Assembly (NCBI RefSeq): GCF_039871975.1
Contig: NZ_JBDPLL010000001.1
Source: Trichormus_B sp936914905
GTDB taxonomy: Bacteria; Cyanobacteriota; Cyanobacteriia; Cyanobacteriales; Nostocaceae
Direction: 5' to 3' (one strand)
Length of the DNA: 64,000 bases
Part shown: piece by piece, positions 27,569 to 38,054 of the stretch
Numbering within the stretch: the first letter of the stretch is position 1
Layout of the letters: every line of letters starts with the position of its first letter
Translations under genes and position numbers: made by a program
The notes under the pieces: generated by a model
What the model saw: the letters and a program-made list of their open reading frames with translations, nothing else
What the model was told of the DNA's origin: nothing
Database searches by the model: none

Positions 27569-28466
27569 ATGGTTAATTTTACAGTGGCTATCTCTACCTA
27601 CAACGGAGAAAACCGCATAGTAGATGTCCTAGAAAAATTGCAATCGCAAATTGGGACAGAATAAATTTCTTGGGAAATTTTGATTATTGACAATAATAAA
27701 TAGCACTGATAAAACTGCTGAAGTAGTAAAAGAGCAAATATCTAATTGGAGTGAAGTCTATCGCCTCAAATATTACTTTAAACATGAACAGGGACTGGCC
27801 TTTGCACGCAGATGTGCGATCTGCGAAGCAAAAAGTGATTTCATCGGATTTCTGGATGATGATAATTTACCCTATCCTAACTGGGTAGCAGAGGCTTATA
27901 AATTTGGTCAAACCCATGTAAATGCTGGTGCTTATGGGGGACAAATTCATGGCAAATTTGAAGTCGAACCACCTCCAGAATTTGAAATAATTGCTTGCTT
28001 TTTTGCACTTATCGAAGGGAATAAAACTTATTGCTATAACGAAAAATACAAGCATCCCCAAAAGAAAATGTTTCCTCCCGGAGCAGGAATAGTTATTCGC
28101 AAACAAGCTTGGTTAGAAAGTGTTCCTGAACGTCAAAAGATTACAGGAGTATCAGGTGAGTCTTTATCAACAAAATCTGAAGATATAGAAATGTTATCAT
28201 ACATTTTCTATGCTGGCTGGGAACTTTGGTTTAATAAAGACATGAATATTGATCATAAAATTCCCAAATCTCGTTTTGAAAGGAATTATATTATTTATAT
28301 AATTCTGTTTTTTCAGGGAGTAGGTTTGAGTCGATACCAGACGAAAATGATTGCCTATGAACCTTGGCATTTTTTTGTTCTACCTGCCTACATTATCAAT
28401 GACTTACTAAAAGTTATGGTTCATTTTATGAAGTACAGAAATGTTATTACAACCGATATAGTATAG
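27569..28466 (+). pseudogene. Family 2 glycosyltransferase (HpsE-like), broken
   Basis: The ATG at 27569 gives MVNFTVAISTYNGENRIVDV, the nucleotide-sugar fold start of a GT2 enzyme. A stop follows QIGTE (27662), and a 4-bp tandem duplication of aata (27695-27702) shifts the frame inside IIDNN. The rest is open to 28466, including the metal-binding region GFLDDDNLPYPNW and a C-terminal hydrophobic part (FVLPAYIINDLLKV). It resembles the glycosyltransferases of hormogonium polysaccharide loci (HpsE) in Nostoc by memory. It is the first gene of a plus-strand polysaccharide cluster in which only the last gene is uninterrupted. Confidence 0.82.
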
Positions 28467-28554
28467 TCGCTGCTGGTGAAATGGAGCTTATTTTAAATAT
28501 TTTTATGAGTCTTTTTTATCAATGGAAAAACATATTAATGAGGAAACAATAAGA

Positions 28555-29516
28555 ATGCTACATATACAAGTCCAATTAGAAAGTAAACCTTGTCTAATTT
28601 GTGTTAAATTAGATAGATGACCAAATAATTTTAACCGGACGCGATCACTTACATAATCTTCCTGGTGAGTTTACCGTAGTTAGATGCCTGAATTGTAGCT
28701 TGATGCGAACTAATCCGCGTCGAACACCAGAAACAATTGCGTTTTATTATCCTGATGATGATGGACCATATAAACAAAGTAAAATTTATAATAAATCTTT
28801 ATCTGAGGATTCTAAACTTCTCTGAAAACGCTTAGTTAAAAACTTTTTAAGGTTTGAATTTAATTATACTAAGTTGCCCGATTTAGCTCCATCTCGAATG
28901 TTATAAGTAGGATGTACGTCTGGAAAATTTATGCATGAGATGGCAAATCGAGGATGGGAAGTTGAAGGCACTAAATTTTCAGAAACTGCATAAGAAGTAG
29001 CTCATTATCTAGGGTATAAAGTTCATACAGGTTCATTATAAACCGCTCCAGAACCTGAGCAAAAATATGATCTGGTTGTAGCGTGGATGGTATTAGAATA
29101 CTTACATGATCCAATGTTAGGATTGAAAAAACTTCACAATTGGATTGCTCCGGATGGATGGTTAGTGTTATCTGTTCCTAATGCGGCTTCCTGGGACTTT
29201 TTTTTGTTTAAAAATGCTTGGTATTCTTTACATTTTCCGCATCATCTCTATCACTATACACTGCAAACCCTGGGAACAATATTAGAACTAAGCGGGTGTA
29301 AAATAACTTGTGTATTACACCAAATATTTCTATATAACTTCATGGCTAGTATGGGTTATTCCCTGGAAGATCGAGGTTATAAAAATTAATGGACTCAAGC
29401 ACTAATTGATTTTCCTAAAAAGTCTGGAAAAAAGCAATATTGGTTATATCCTCTGGCATATCCCCTTAGTATTTTGGGTCAAACAGGAAGAATGACAATT
29501 TGGGCGAAAAAATCAA
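28555..29516 (+). pseudogene. SAM-dependent methyltransferase of sugar cluster, broken
   Basis: A class I methyltransferase of the type found beside polysaccharide glycosyltransferases. An N-terminal zinc-binding-like part (CLICVKLD, then VRCLNCSLMRTNP) is followed by the SAM region CTSGKFMHEMANRGWEVEG and by a C-terminal portion that is open from 29087 (LEYLHDPMLGLKKLHNWIAPDGW). Stops occur after KLDR, near SKLL, after SETA, after TGSL and at 29387-29389 after DRGYKN. The last piece, LGQTGRMTIWAKKS, runs in frame into the next gene start MIKVAALTSG. The start is uncertain; 28555 marks the first recognisable part. Confidence 0.75.
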
Positions 29517-30604
29517 TGATTAAAGTTGCAGCACTAACAAGCGGTACTAACACTCCATCATCTTGCTTTCAAGTCCGACAGCATATTGAACCTCTCAAAA
29601 AATTGGTAATTCAGGTAAAAGAACATATCCCTAACATTGATAAAAATAAATTTGTTTCTGACTTTGCCACAGGAATAAAATATTAAAAGTCATTAAAAAT
29701 GATGATGTTAGGAGTAAAACTAATATCCAGAATTCCTGGTGTTACTGGCAGTTGGAGTAGTCAAATTACTTGGGTACAACGAGAATTAATACCAGGACGC
29801 TGTACCCTAGAAGCATTTCTGAACAAACCCCTAGTTTTTGATGTCGATGATGCTATTTGGTTAGCTTCTACCTCAGACTATTCTAATCAACGATCTTATG
29901 CAGAAAGAGTGTTTAATTCGATTCAGTCAATCGCTAAATGTGCTGATATTATCATTGCCGGAAATAATTACTTAGCTGATTGCTTTGTCAATTATCGTGC
30001 AGAGGTGCGGATCATCCCAACAGCCATTGATACAGAACGCTTTCGTCCTAAATTAACCTCATCTGACGATAATTCTCATAAATTTATCATTGCTTGGACA
30101 GGAAGCGCAGGAAATCTCGGCTATTTAGAAACAATAGAGTCTGCTATAGCCCAATTTATGAATCAATTTCTCGACTCAGAACTGTTGATAATTGCCGAGC
30201 AACCCCTCTCTTTTTTCTCGTTACCAGCTGAAAGAGTTCGTTTTATTCCTTGGTCTTCTCAAACAGAAGTCACAGGGGTTCAGCAAATGGATATAGGATT
30301 AATGCCTCTCACTAATAATGAATGGACAAAGGGAAAATGTAGCTTTAAAATGCTGCAATACATGGCCTGTTGTATACCCGTTATAGTATCTCCTGTAGGC
30401 ATGAATTCAGAAGTCCTCGCATTAGGAGAAGTTGGACTAGGTGCAAACAGCCCTTCAGATTGGTATGAGGCGTTGGTCTTTTTTTACAAAAATCGTAGTC
30501 TCGGTCATAATTTCGGAAAAAATGGTTGTCAAGTTGTTGAATATAATTTCACTCAAAAAGTTATTTGTCAAAAACTAGCCAAAGTTTTTCAAGATTTAAT
30601 ATAA
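29517..30604 (+). pseudogene. Glycosyltransferase with single in-frame stop
   Basis: A GT-B type glycosyltransferase (family 1/4-like). The start MIKVAALTSGTNTPSSCFQV is typical for this cluster. One in-frame TAA at 29684-29686, after ATGIKY, is the only interruption that I see; reading resumes in the same frame as KSLKMMMLGVKLISRIPG. The nucleotide-sugar side includes VFDVDDAIWLAST, IIAWTGSAGNL and GLMPLTNNEWTKGKCSFKML. The second piece (29699-30604, 301 residues) could be translated from an internal ATG but would lack the N-terminal Rossmann start. It is followed by the next glycosyltransferase after one base. Confidence 0.78.
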
Positions 30605-30605
30605 T

Positions 30606-31658
30606 ATGCACCTATTCCATCAGGGACTCAGAGAGCTTTTACAAGTTAATCAGCACTTATCTAATCATAAAATCGGCTTTGTCACCATAGAAAGACCAAT
30701 ACCTAAATGGTTTATAAAATTCACCCAAGCAATTCCTAGTTATGCAGTGGGATTACAATTACGGCGTGAATATCGTCATTTTTCAATGGGATTACAAGCT
30801 TTATCCCTCAAAGATGTTGACAGTATTTATGTCATGGAAATTTATAACCAACATCTTTTAACCCTTTTACCAATGTTGATATCAACAGGGAAACAAGTAT
30901 TTTTAGGTATTCATGGTAATCAATTATTGGCTCAAGAAAGCAAAATTAAATATTTAGGTTTTGTCTACTTGAAAAATTTTATACAATTTAATCCTAAGTT
31001 TAAAGTTATTCTTTTAGAATTAGATGATGATTATGTTAGTGATAAGTTTAAATTTAACGCATATTCTAAAATCGTTATTCCTCACCCCATTATCAGTGAG
31101 GTTACCCCAAAATTACAACCGAGAGAAAGGCTAAAACAAGACGATAAAATTACAATTGGTATTGTAGGCATTATTCGAGAAGATAAACCCATTAATAAGA
31201 TTTTAGAAAAAGTCCGCTCCTATGTTTCTCAACATTCCCAAAAACTAGAATTCGTTATTGGTACACCCATTAACCAAAAACCCAAATATCTGGAAAATTG
31301 CTCAGAGATTACATTTATTGACACCACAGAAGATGAAGACTATCTACAAGCATTACAACAATTACATATTTTAGTCACCAATTTTAATCAACAGCGTTAT
31401 TATTATCGAGCGAGTGGAGTGATAAGTGATGCTGGGTCTTGTGGATGTTATATCATTGCTCCTGATTATCCCATAATCAAACATCAAATCACCTGGCCAG
31501 TACCGATAGGTTCATTATATTCTAGTTTAGATGATTTAGACCAAGTGATGGAAGAAGCAATTCTTCATATTCAAAAAAAAGGTCAGTATAATCATTGGAT
31601 TTGGAGAGAAAAAAGAAATGCAGAATATATTGCTAAATTACTATTTTCCCAACTCTAA
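30606..31658 (+). CDS. Putative glycosyltransferase of polysaccharide cluster
   Basis: A 350-residue frame beginning with ATG 1 bp after the previous stop, uninterrupted. It reads as a GT-B type enzyme: N-terminal QGLRELLQVNQHLSNH, central IGIVGIIREDKPINK near residue 185 (start of the second Rossmann domain) and a C-terminal SGVISDAGSCGCYIIAPDYPI near residue 273, the usual donor-binding part. No membrane segment is seen, so a cytoplasmic enzyme acting on lipid-linked sugars is likely. It is the only intact gene of a four-gene cluster whose first three members are broken, so it may have no partner left and may itself be on the way to loss. Confidence 0.72.
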   Translation: MHLFHQGLRELLQVNQHLSNHKIGFVTIERPIPKWFIKFTQAIPSYAVGLQLRREYRHFSMGLQALSLKDVDSIYVMEIYNQHLLTLLPMLISTGKQVFLGIHGNQLLAQESKIKYLGFVYLKNFIQFNPKFKVILLELDDDYVSDKFKFNAYSKIVIPHPIISEVTPKLQPRERLKQDDKITIGIVGIIREDKPINKILEKVRSYVSQHSQKLEFVIGTPINQKPKYLENCSEITFIDTTEDEDYLQALQQLHILVTNFNQQRYYYRASGVISDAGSCGCYIIAPDYPIIKHQITWPVPIGSLYSSLDDLDQVMEEAILHIQKKGQYNHWIWREKRNAEYIAKLLFSQL

Positions 31659-31825
31659 TTTTCCTAATAGATGCAAAATATATTCCCAGTTCACTTGAGA
31701 ATTCCGCTAACTACCCAGGTAGGAATGCGAGGGATATTCCCAACAGGAAAGAACGGATATTGGTGAAGCACCCCGCAAAATCAAATGAGTGAAGCCGCCG
31801 AAAGTCTTCTGATTATTACAAATTT

Positions 31826-31877
31826 AATTCTGATAGTTCTCAGATATCTTCTTAGGGATCTGAGAACTATCAGAATT
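31826..31877 (+). terminator. Perfect 20-bp hairpin
   Basis: AATTCTGATAGTTCTCAGAT at 31826-31845 is exactly reverse-complemented at 31858-31877, with a 12-nt loop. It lies 168 bp after the glycosyltransferase stop. There is no U-run, so it may be a bidirectional terminator or a mobile hairpin. Confidence 0.65.
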
Positions 31878-31890
31878 AATCGAGATCCCC

Positions 31891-32165
31891 TCTTAGAGGT
31901 TGTTTGAAAAGTTGGTCTTTGTGTCATGTTGAATGCAGCGGAGCGGAATGAAACATCTCAGTACATGCTCGAAACCTATATTCTAGAGCCTCCGGCACGC
32001 TTCGCATTCACGCAGTGTCCCGAAGGGATACACTCCATTTCTTTGCGCTCAGAATGACAATTTATACCTCCTAGAACTTTTCAAACATGCTCTTATAAAG
32101 GGGGATTTACAAGGATCTACAAGTGTTAGATACCATACAAAAAAGTTTTCAGACATCCTCTAATT
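31891..32165. repeat. Dispersed non-coding repeat
   Basis: The segment starts gaggttgtttgaaaagttgg and reverses near gaacttttcaaacatgctct, so its outer parts are inverted. The inner part has the Nostoc-type motif cattctgagcg-like sequence (ctcagaatgacaat, paired with tcatgttgaatg). The right part (32085-32165) resembles, in reverse complement, the repeats at 7082 and 37630. No gene is present. Confidence 0.5.
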
Positions 32166-32221
32166 TCTGTCAGAAGTCAGGGTCCTTGTTATTTAGCATT
32201 CTGCAACCTCATGAATAAACA

Positions 32222-32563
32222 TTAATTGTTGTAATTCTGTAAGTATTCACCTACATTTAAACCAATTACCCTGATAATTCTTGAAAACATGGACATAACT
32301 TTTATAGGTGTAAAAGATTCACGAAACCAGACAATACCAATACTACTAATTACAATAGTACCCAAACTAGACCAAACAGCATAAACAATACTAACATCAA
32401 GTTTTCTAAGAGAAAGCGTCAAAAAAATTAAACAAAGTCCATAGAATACAAAAATTAATATTGAAGGAACTAATCTAGTAAATTCTTCAGACAGTTTCAT
32501 ACAAGTTGTTCAAGCAATTTAAAAAAAAATTGCTATCATGAGGTACAGCTAACTGATTAACAT
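32222..32563 (-). pseudogene. SMR-family multidrug exporter, broken
   Basis: The last 92 codons are open and read KLSEEFTRLVPSILIFVFYG, then LRKLDVSIVYAVWSSLGTIV and WFRESFTP, matching helices 2-4 of small multidrug resistance (EmrE/QacE-like) proteins. The first helix is present upstream but interrupted: from the ATG at 32563 it reads MLIS, stop, LYLMIAIFF, stop, IA, stop, TTCMKLSEEF. The second and third stops fall where the family has Glu (the proton-coupling residue of helix 1) and Gly. With helix 1 lost the transporter could not work. Confidence 0.82.
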
Positions 32564-33108
32564 AGCTATTTTAGATTCTTTCTAGAAGTGCAGAATTAGG
32601 GTTACTTAATTATCTCTAGCAACCCCAAAAATTTCCATAAGTAGACAGTCTTATGTTTTTGTGAATTCCAGTCCATAACTGCAAAATCAATCCAAACTAA
32701 GTAGAGCTTGCTAAAAAAGTTGTTCGTGACGATTAGGAATCAGAAGGAAGGAGAGGACGATTTAAAATGATATATAGCAATCCTAAATGAATCATGAGTA
32801 AATACTTTTACTGCATTTGTAACTTAATAAAACTAGAATTTAAAGCTATTAATTACCCTTAATATAACATTTAAGCCACAAAACACAAATTTATTTTGTA
32901 TTTATGTTATCTTTAATTAATTAGGTATTTTCTCACCAATGATTCCGGATTGCTATAGAATCTGAAAAAGTGTTTGAGTTCTCTCTGAAAAAGTGTTTGA
33001 GTTCTCATGGTATAAAGACTTATTTCCTGCATCTTATCAACCTTAAATAACTCTTAAACTGGTTTTTCGTTTATATGGCTTAACGCCACACTACGCTATC
33101 AGCAAGCC
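32564..33108. other. Spacer with 23-bp tandem repeat
   Basis: No gene is visible in this spacer of about 545 bp. A perfect 23-bp unit (tctgaaaaagtgtttgagtt plus ctc) is repeated twice at 32961-32983 and 32984-33006. The rest is AT-rich. Confidence 0.5.
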
Positions 33109-33945
33109 CTAAGTAAAAAAATCTGCCATTGCCGCGGTAAATCCTGCAAATGAACTATAGTCATTTGATACAATAGAAACATTTAAACCTAAATCTTGTG
33201 AATTTGTAGCTGTATATGGCCCAAAACAGGCAATTATAGACTTTTCATAATCACTTTTTGAATTAAACATTCTGATAAAACTTTCTACTTTTGCTGTGCT
33301 ACTAAAAGCAATAATATCTATGATTCCTTGACGTATTAAATTTAATTCTACTGCATAAATATTTTTGTCTATACATTGAGTCATATAAGTAGATAAACGA
33401 GTAACTTGCATACCTAATTTATGTAAATCATTAATCAAGTTAGGTATGATATTCGGTTCAGGTAAACCCACAACTTCAGGAGTAGGTACTAGGACTGTTT
33501 GATGATGAATATTGGGAATTTTAGATAATTCTGCGAGAATTCCTTCTGGACTAGGTTCTTCGGGGATTAAATCAACTCGTCCACAAAGATATAATAAACT
33601 TTCAGAGTCTTTACCTAAAGCACATAATTGACAATTATTTAACGTAGAGTGGGGAATATTCAATTCATGTAGACGCTGAAAAAAGGCAATTATTCCGTTC
33701 CGACTGGTAAAGATAATCCAGTTAAATTTATCTAACTTCTGCAAAGTAATATCTAAATAGGTGTAGTCTGATAAAAAGCAGGTTTCCATAGTAGATATGA
33801 GAACGGGAAGACTACCTTTTTTAATAATTTCTTCCGACAAACGACAGGCATAATTTCTGGGGGCTGTTACTAAGACTTTTTTAGCGTATAGAGGTAATTT
33901 ACTTGATGGAATCAGGAGGTTCATTTCACCAGAATTTGGTAGCAT
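33109..33945 (-). CDS. Uroporphyrinogen-III synthase family (HEM4) protein
   Basis: The 278-residue frame has the bilobed HEM4 layout: KKVLVTAPRNYACRLSEEI at residue 22, WIIFTSRNGIIAFF near 76, IPEEPSPEGILAEL near 125 and the second-lobe IIAFSSTAKVESFI near 211. In the pathway this enzyme closes hydroxymethylbilane to uroporphyrinogen III for haem, chlorophyll and bilins. The sequence is rather divergent, and Nostocales usually have another, more typical hemD, so this may be a paralogue with a different role; I therefore give no symbol. It is intact. A dead histidine kinase lies just upstream on the same strand. Confidence 0.72.
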   Translation of the reverse strand: MLPNSGEMNLLIPSSKLPLYAKKVLVTAPRNYACRLSEEIIKKGSLPVLISTMETCFLSDYTYLDITLQKLDKFNWIIFTSRNGIIAFFQRLHELNIPHSTLNNCQLCALGKDSESLLYLCGRVDLIPEEPSPEGILAELSKIPNIHHQTVLVPTPEVVGLPEPNIIPNLINDLHKLGMQVTRLSTYMTQCIDKNIYAVELNLIRQGIIDIIAFSSTAKVESFIRMFNSKSDYEKSIIACFGPYTATNSQDLGLNVSIVSNDYSSFAGFTAAMADFFT

Positions 33946-34106
33946 TATTTTCGATATAGATTACAAAAGTAAGTAAGTAGACACAAATAAACATAGTAAC
34001 AAAACATAGTAACAAAATATAAATTACTTGAAACCTTGGGGATTGATTGATTCCGCTTTGCTGCATTCGCCATGACATAGTTATAAATTTTCTGCCCACC
34101 TACTTA

Positions 34107-35515
34107 TTATTTAAATTCTTTTTTGTCCGAAATAATGGGAATTCTAATAATAAATTCAGAGCCTTGTCCTTGCTGCGATAAACAATAAATTTGAACACCA
34201 TGTTTTTCTACCACAATTTGATTGATGGTTGATGGATAATCCTAATCCAGTTCCTTTACCTAAAGATTTGGTAGTGAAAAATGGATCAAATACACGTTTT
34301 TGGATATTCTCTGGTACTCCTGGTCCATTATCAGCAATACCAATCATTACGTGATTCTCTTTATTTACTTCACTACGAATAGTAATTGTCATATCTTCTT
34401 GATTATGGGAAGTTAAATGATGACCGCAAATACATATTTGATAACTTTCGGAAAGGGCATCAATAGCATTAGACATAACATTCATAAATACTTGATTAAG
34501 TTGACTAGCATAGCATTCTACTAATGGCAGATTACCATAATCTTTAATTACTTTAATTTCTTTCTGGACGATCAGGTTTAGCTTTCAAGTTATGCTGAAG
34601 AATTGTTAATGTATTTTCTATGCCTTCATGAATATCAACTGATTTAATTTCTGCTTAGTCTAGTCTGGAGAAATTTCGTAGAGATAAGACAATTTCATTA
34701 ATTCTGGTTGCACCAACTTTCATATAAGATAACAATCTTAGCAAATTTTCCATGATAAATTCAATTTCAATACCTCTTTTTTTAGCTTACAATACTACTT
34801 CAGGGTAAGAAGGTTCTTTTTCATAGCATTCTAGTAGGTATATGAGATATTGTACATATTTAGCAGCATAGTTAAGATTGCCATAGACAAAGTTCATGGG
34901 ATTATTGATTTCGTGGGTAATACCCGCTACGAGTTGTCCCAAGGCAATCATTTTTTCATTTTGTAATAATCGAGTATAGTTGTGTTGAAGGTCGCCAAAG
35001 TCTACTCTTGCTATGCGAGTGAGTTCTTTTTCTTTTTGGAGTCGATTAAGTGTTAAAACATGGATTTGAGAGTAAGCTAAAAGTAACTGATGGAAATCGA
35101 GTAATCCATACTGACTAGATTGATCTGTAATTACAATCGGTTCATAAACAAGTGTAGGCGATCGCTCTAATACTGTCTGAGTTGCATCCACAATGGGAGT
35201 ATCCTCAGATAGGATAGATATCTCTGGTAGGAGAACATTGTAAAGGTATTCAATAGGCCGACCAGCAAACAGCCCTAAGCCATAAGGACAGCTCATTTGC
35301 TCAAAAAATAGCGGTCGGGAAATAATGCTTACACATTTCTGATTTTTAGTCAAGATAATTCCTGGTAATAAAGGCTCTTGATCAAAAAGTTTAGCTAATT
35401 CATTTCCTGGCTGATTTAGTTCGATTTGAACAGTCCAAACTGGTAATTCTTGCAAAGTCGACTCTAGTTTTAGATTCAACTTATCAGCACTTTTCATGCT
35501 ATGCATAGCCAGCAT
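34107..35515 (-). pseudogene. Sensor histidine kinase, broken
   Basis: Begins at 35515 (MLAMHSMKSADKLNLKLEST). The N-terminal part has tandem CBS-like signal-sensing sequence with GIILTKNQKCVSIISRPLFF. The HisKA phosphoacceptor motif GITHEINNPMNFVYG is intact. A stop after PEVVL (34787), a stop within NFSRLD-AEIKS (about 34660) and frameshifts near 34560 and 34220 break the rest. The ATP-binding motifs GIADNGPGVPENIQKRVFDPFF and GKGTGLGLS can still be read. The end is at 34107 after KKEFK in a shifted frame. It has the same kinase type as the pseudogene at 21-24 kb, so paralogues were lost in parallel. Confidence 0.85.
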
Positions 35516-36013
35516 TTGTATAATCCTTAATGTTCAAGATATTTGTTTTCTCCATCAATAAATTGAGGAGTTTGCACCTTTTAGACTCTGGAACCAACTA
35601 TATTTCCCTACACCCCATACCCCTATACCCTGTTTTCAGTCAATCTAAAATATCCAAACTCAATCTAAGAACGAGTGGGATAAATCTAAAAATTGCAAAT
35701 CCCAACTTCAAACTTGTTTGGCTGGTAAATCTTTGGATTAGGCAAAATTTCCATTGAAAGTGAGTAAGTGTATCAAATATTAACATCTGGTCTTTAAATA
35801 AAAGTTAAGGATTCAAACTAAAATCAGCCGAAATGACTTTAAATTATTTACTAAATATATGTACTGATTTAAATTAAGTTGGATAGACTTTTCCGGACCT
35901 GACACCCAACAGCAAAGACTGAAGACTCTTCAAGTTTACAAATCAAATAGGATTCCTATCCGTTACACCCTAATTAAAATGTAAAATATGACAGTTGTAT
36001 TATATGCCTGAAT
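35516..36013. other. Spacer upstream of purB
   Basis: About 500 bp between the divergent kinase pseudogene and purB. The short open frames here have atypical composition and no family resemblance. It presumably carries the purB promoter, but I cannot identify -10 or -35 elements with confidence. Confidence 0.4.
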
Positions 36014-37309
36014 GTGATTGAGCGTTATACTTTGCCCGAAATGGGCAATCTGTGGAGCGAAGCTTATAAACTAAAAACCTGGCTGCAAGTAGAAATTGCT
36101 GTTTGTGAAGCCCAGGCAGAATTAGGTTACATTCCATCAGAAGCGGTTGCAAAGATTAAAGCCAAGGCGAATTTTGACCCTAAGCGGGTGCTGGAAATTG
36201 AGGCGGAAGTCCGCCATGATATGATCGCTTTTTTGACAAATGTTAATGAATACGTAGGTGATGCGGGACGTTATATTCACCTAGGCTTAACTAGTTCAGA
36301 TGTTCTAGATACCGCTCTAGCACTACAATTGATCGCTAGTTTGGATCTGTTGTTGCAACGCTTGGAAGATTTAATTCAGGCAATTCGCCATAAAGCCAGA
36401 GAACACCGTTATACTGTGATGATTGGGCGATCGCATGGTATTCACGCTGAACCGATGACCTTTGGTTTTAAGTTGGCTGGGTGGTTAGCGGAAGTGTTAC
36501 GGCATCAAGAACGCTTGCAAATTCTCCAAAAAACCATAGCTGTAGGTAAGATTTCCGGCGCGGTAGGGACTTATGCAAATATTGAACCTCGTGTAGAAGT
36601 TATCGCTTGTCAAAAGCTAGGACTCAAACCCGATACAGCCTCAACTCAAGTGATTTCCCGCGATATTCATGCGGATTATGTGCAGCAATTAGCCTTAGTC
36701 GCTGCATCTATTGAACGCTTTGCGGTAGAAATTCGTAATCTCCAAAAAACTGACGTTTTGGAAGTTGAAGAATTCTTCGCTAAAGGTCAAAAAGGCTCTA
36801 GCGCCATGCCGCACAAACGCAACCCCATCCGTTCGGAACGACTGACAGGGATGGCGCGATTGGTACGAAGTCATGCAAGTGCAGTTTTAGAAAACGTCGC
36901 TTTATGGCACGAACGAGATATGTCTCACAGTTCTGTAGAACGGGTAGTTTTGCCAGATGCTTGCATTTTAACTCACTTTATGATCCATGAAATCACCGAC
37001 TTGGTGACAAATCTGCTGGTTTATCCCCAGAACATGGAACGGAATCTCAACTGTTATGGTGGCGTAGTTTTCAGTCAACGAGTCCTATTGACTTTAATAG
37101 ACAAAGGACTTAACCGGGAAGAAGCTTATGCCATAGTCCAACAAAGCGCCCACACTGCTTGGAATAAACCAGAAGGTAATTTCCGCGATTTGATTAGCAA
37201 AGATCCCCGTGTTACTCAAAAGTTGTCACCGCCAGAAATAGATGCTTGTTTTGATCCACAGTACCATCTCAGACATTTAGATCAGGTTTATCAACGACTG
37301 GGAATTTAA
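36014..37309 (+). CDS. purB: Adenylosuccinate lyase
   Basis: Acts twice in purine synthesis: cleaves SAICAR to AICAR and adenylosuccinate to AMP, releasing fumarate each time. The 431-residue protein shows the superfamily signature GSSAMPHKRNPIRSE near residue 261 (with the flexible catalytic Ser loop), GRSHGIHAEPMTFG near 138 containing the catalytic His, and LGLTSSDVLDTALALQ near 93. The start is GTG at 36014, giving MIERYTLPEMGNLWSEAYK, the normal family N-terminus. It forms a homotetramer in other bacteria. It appears intact and isolated, with long spacers on both sides. Confidence 0.95.
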   Translation: MIERYTLPEMGNLWSEAYKLKTWLQVEIAVCEAQAELGYIPSEAVAKIKAKANFDPKRVLEIEAEVRHDMIAFLTNVNEYVGDAGRYIHLGLTSSDVLDTALALQLIASLDLLLQRLEDLIQAIRHKAREHRYTVMIGRSHGIHAEPMTFGFKLAGWLAEVLRHQERLQILQKTIAVGKISGAVGTYANIEPRVEVIACQKLGLKPDTASTQVISRDIHADYVQQLALVAASIERFAVEIRNLQKTDVLEVEEFFAKGQKGSSAMPHKRNPIRSERLTGMARLVRSHASAVLENVALWHERDMSHSSVERVVLPDACILTHFMIHEITDLVTNLLVYPQNMERNLNCYGGVVFSQRVLLTLIDKGLNREEAYAIVQQSAHTAWNKPEGNFRDLISKDPRVTQKLSPPEIDACFDPQYHLRHLDQVYQRLGI

Positions 37310-37629
37310 AGTTAAGGAGTCAGGAGTGAAACTAGTACCACTGTGAATTCAAAATGCTTCTTATCAGAAGAGCTACCCTAACAAAATTCAAGATATTGCT
37401 TCCAGCAGGCTACGCCAACAAAATTCAAAATGAATATGGCGTGAGCTTTTCAGAGATTTGGAATGGTTGGTTTATTTACCCTGTGCTATACTAGTAGTCT
37501 GTCAACCCAAAAATGACGGGTGAAGGTAAGCAGGGGATGCAGGGGAAGAATAGAAATTTAGTGATCGCTCACCAACATCCCAACCCTTGATCCTCCGTTG
37601 TTCATTCTTAATAACACTAAATTCCTTAA

Positions 37630-37706
37630 AATCCCCCTTTTTAAGGGGGATTTAGGGGGATCGAAAAGTTCTTGATACATCATGAGGGACTTTTAAAACA
37701 TCCTGA
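37630..37706 (-). repeat. Dispersed hairpin repeat, inverted relative of 7082
   Basis: Read in reverse complement this gives caggatgttttaaaagtccc, gatgtatcaagaacttttcg and then a hairpin of ccccctaaatccccc with gggggatt. That is the same order of motifs as at 7082-7170, on the opposite strand. It lies downstream of purB. Confidence 0.65.
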
Positions 37707-37807
37707 TTCCGCACTTCAATAAGTGGCATGAATAAACTACATTTGCAGTCAATTGAAAACTATTGTTTTTAACAGTCAAGTACTAATAAAAAATAAATTA
37801 TGCACGC

Positions 37808-37850
37808 AAAAATACTCAAGTTAAGAAAAATACTCAAGTTAAGAAAAATA
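37808..37850 (+). repeat. 18-bp tandem repeat
   Basis: The unit aaaaatactcaagttaag is present two and a half times. It lies about 100 bp before a small membrane-protein frame. Confidence 0.7.
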
Positions 37851-37952
37851 CTCTAATTTTTTTAAATTCCCATTTTATTTTTCAAATTACCATAATTAAA
37901 AATTTAAGATAGTCCTTGTATTTACCCAAAGATTAAAACTATATACATACAA

Positions 37953-38054
37953 ATGTATATATGGAACATTGCCCTTGATGCTCCCCGTTCAGGAGGATTG
38001 ATTGCTTTAATTCTGCTCTGGTTCGTAATTCGTAGTGCTAAACAGTGGTATTGA
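37953..38054 (+). CDS. Possible 33-residue single-helix membrane protein
   Basis: The frame MYIWNIALDAPRSGGLIALI and onward encodes 33 residues with one hydrophobic helix (about LIALILLWFVI) ending in RSAKQWY. This has the build of the many tiny membrane subunits of cyanobacterial photosynthetic complexes, and nothing else in the 960-bp spacer explains it. I do not recognise it as a named subunit. There is no strong Shine-Dalgarno sequence. The second ATG at 37961 is in a different frame. It is convergent with hemH. The chance of a random frame of this length is high, so confidence is low. Confidence 0.35.
   Translation: MYIWNIALDAPRSGGLIALILLWFVIRSAKQWY

Noticed and set aside
32222..32500. 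SMR protein as an intact 92-residue gene
   Set aside because: Family members need the first helix with its Glu; that helix is present upstream but interrupted by stops.
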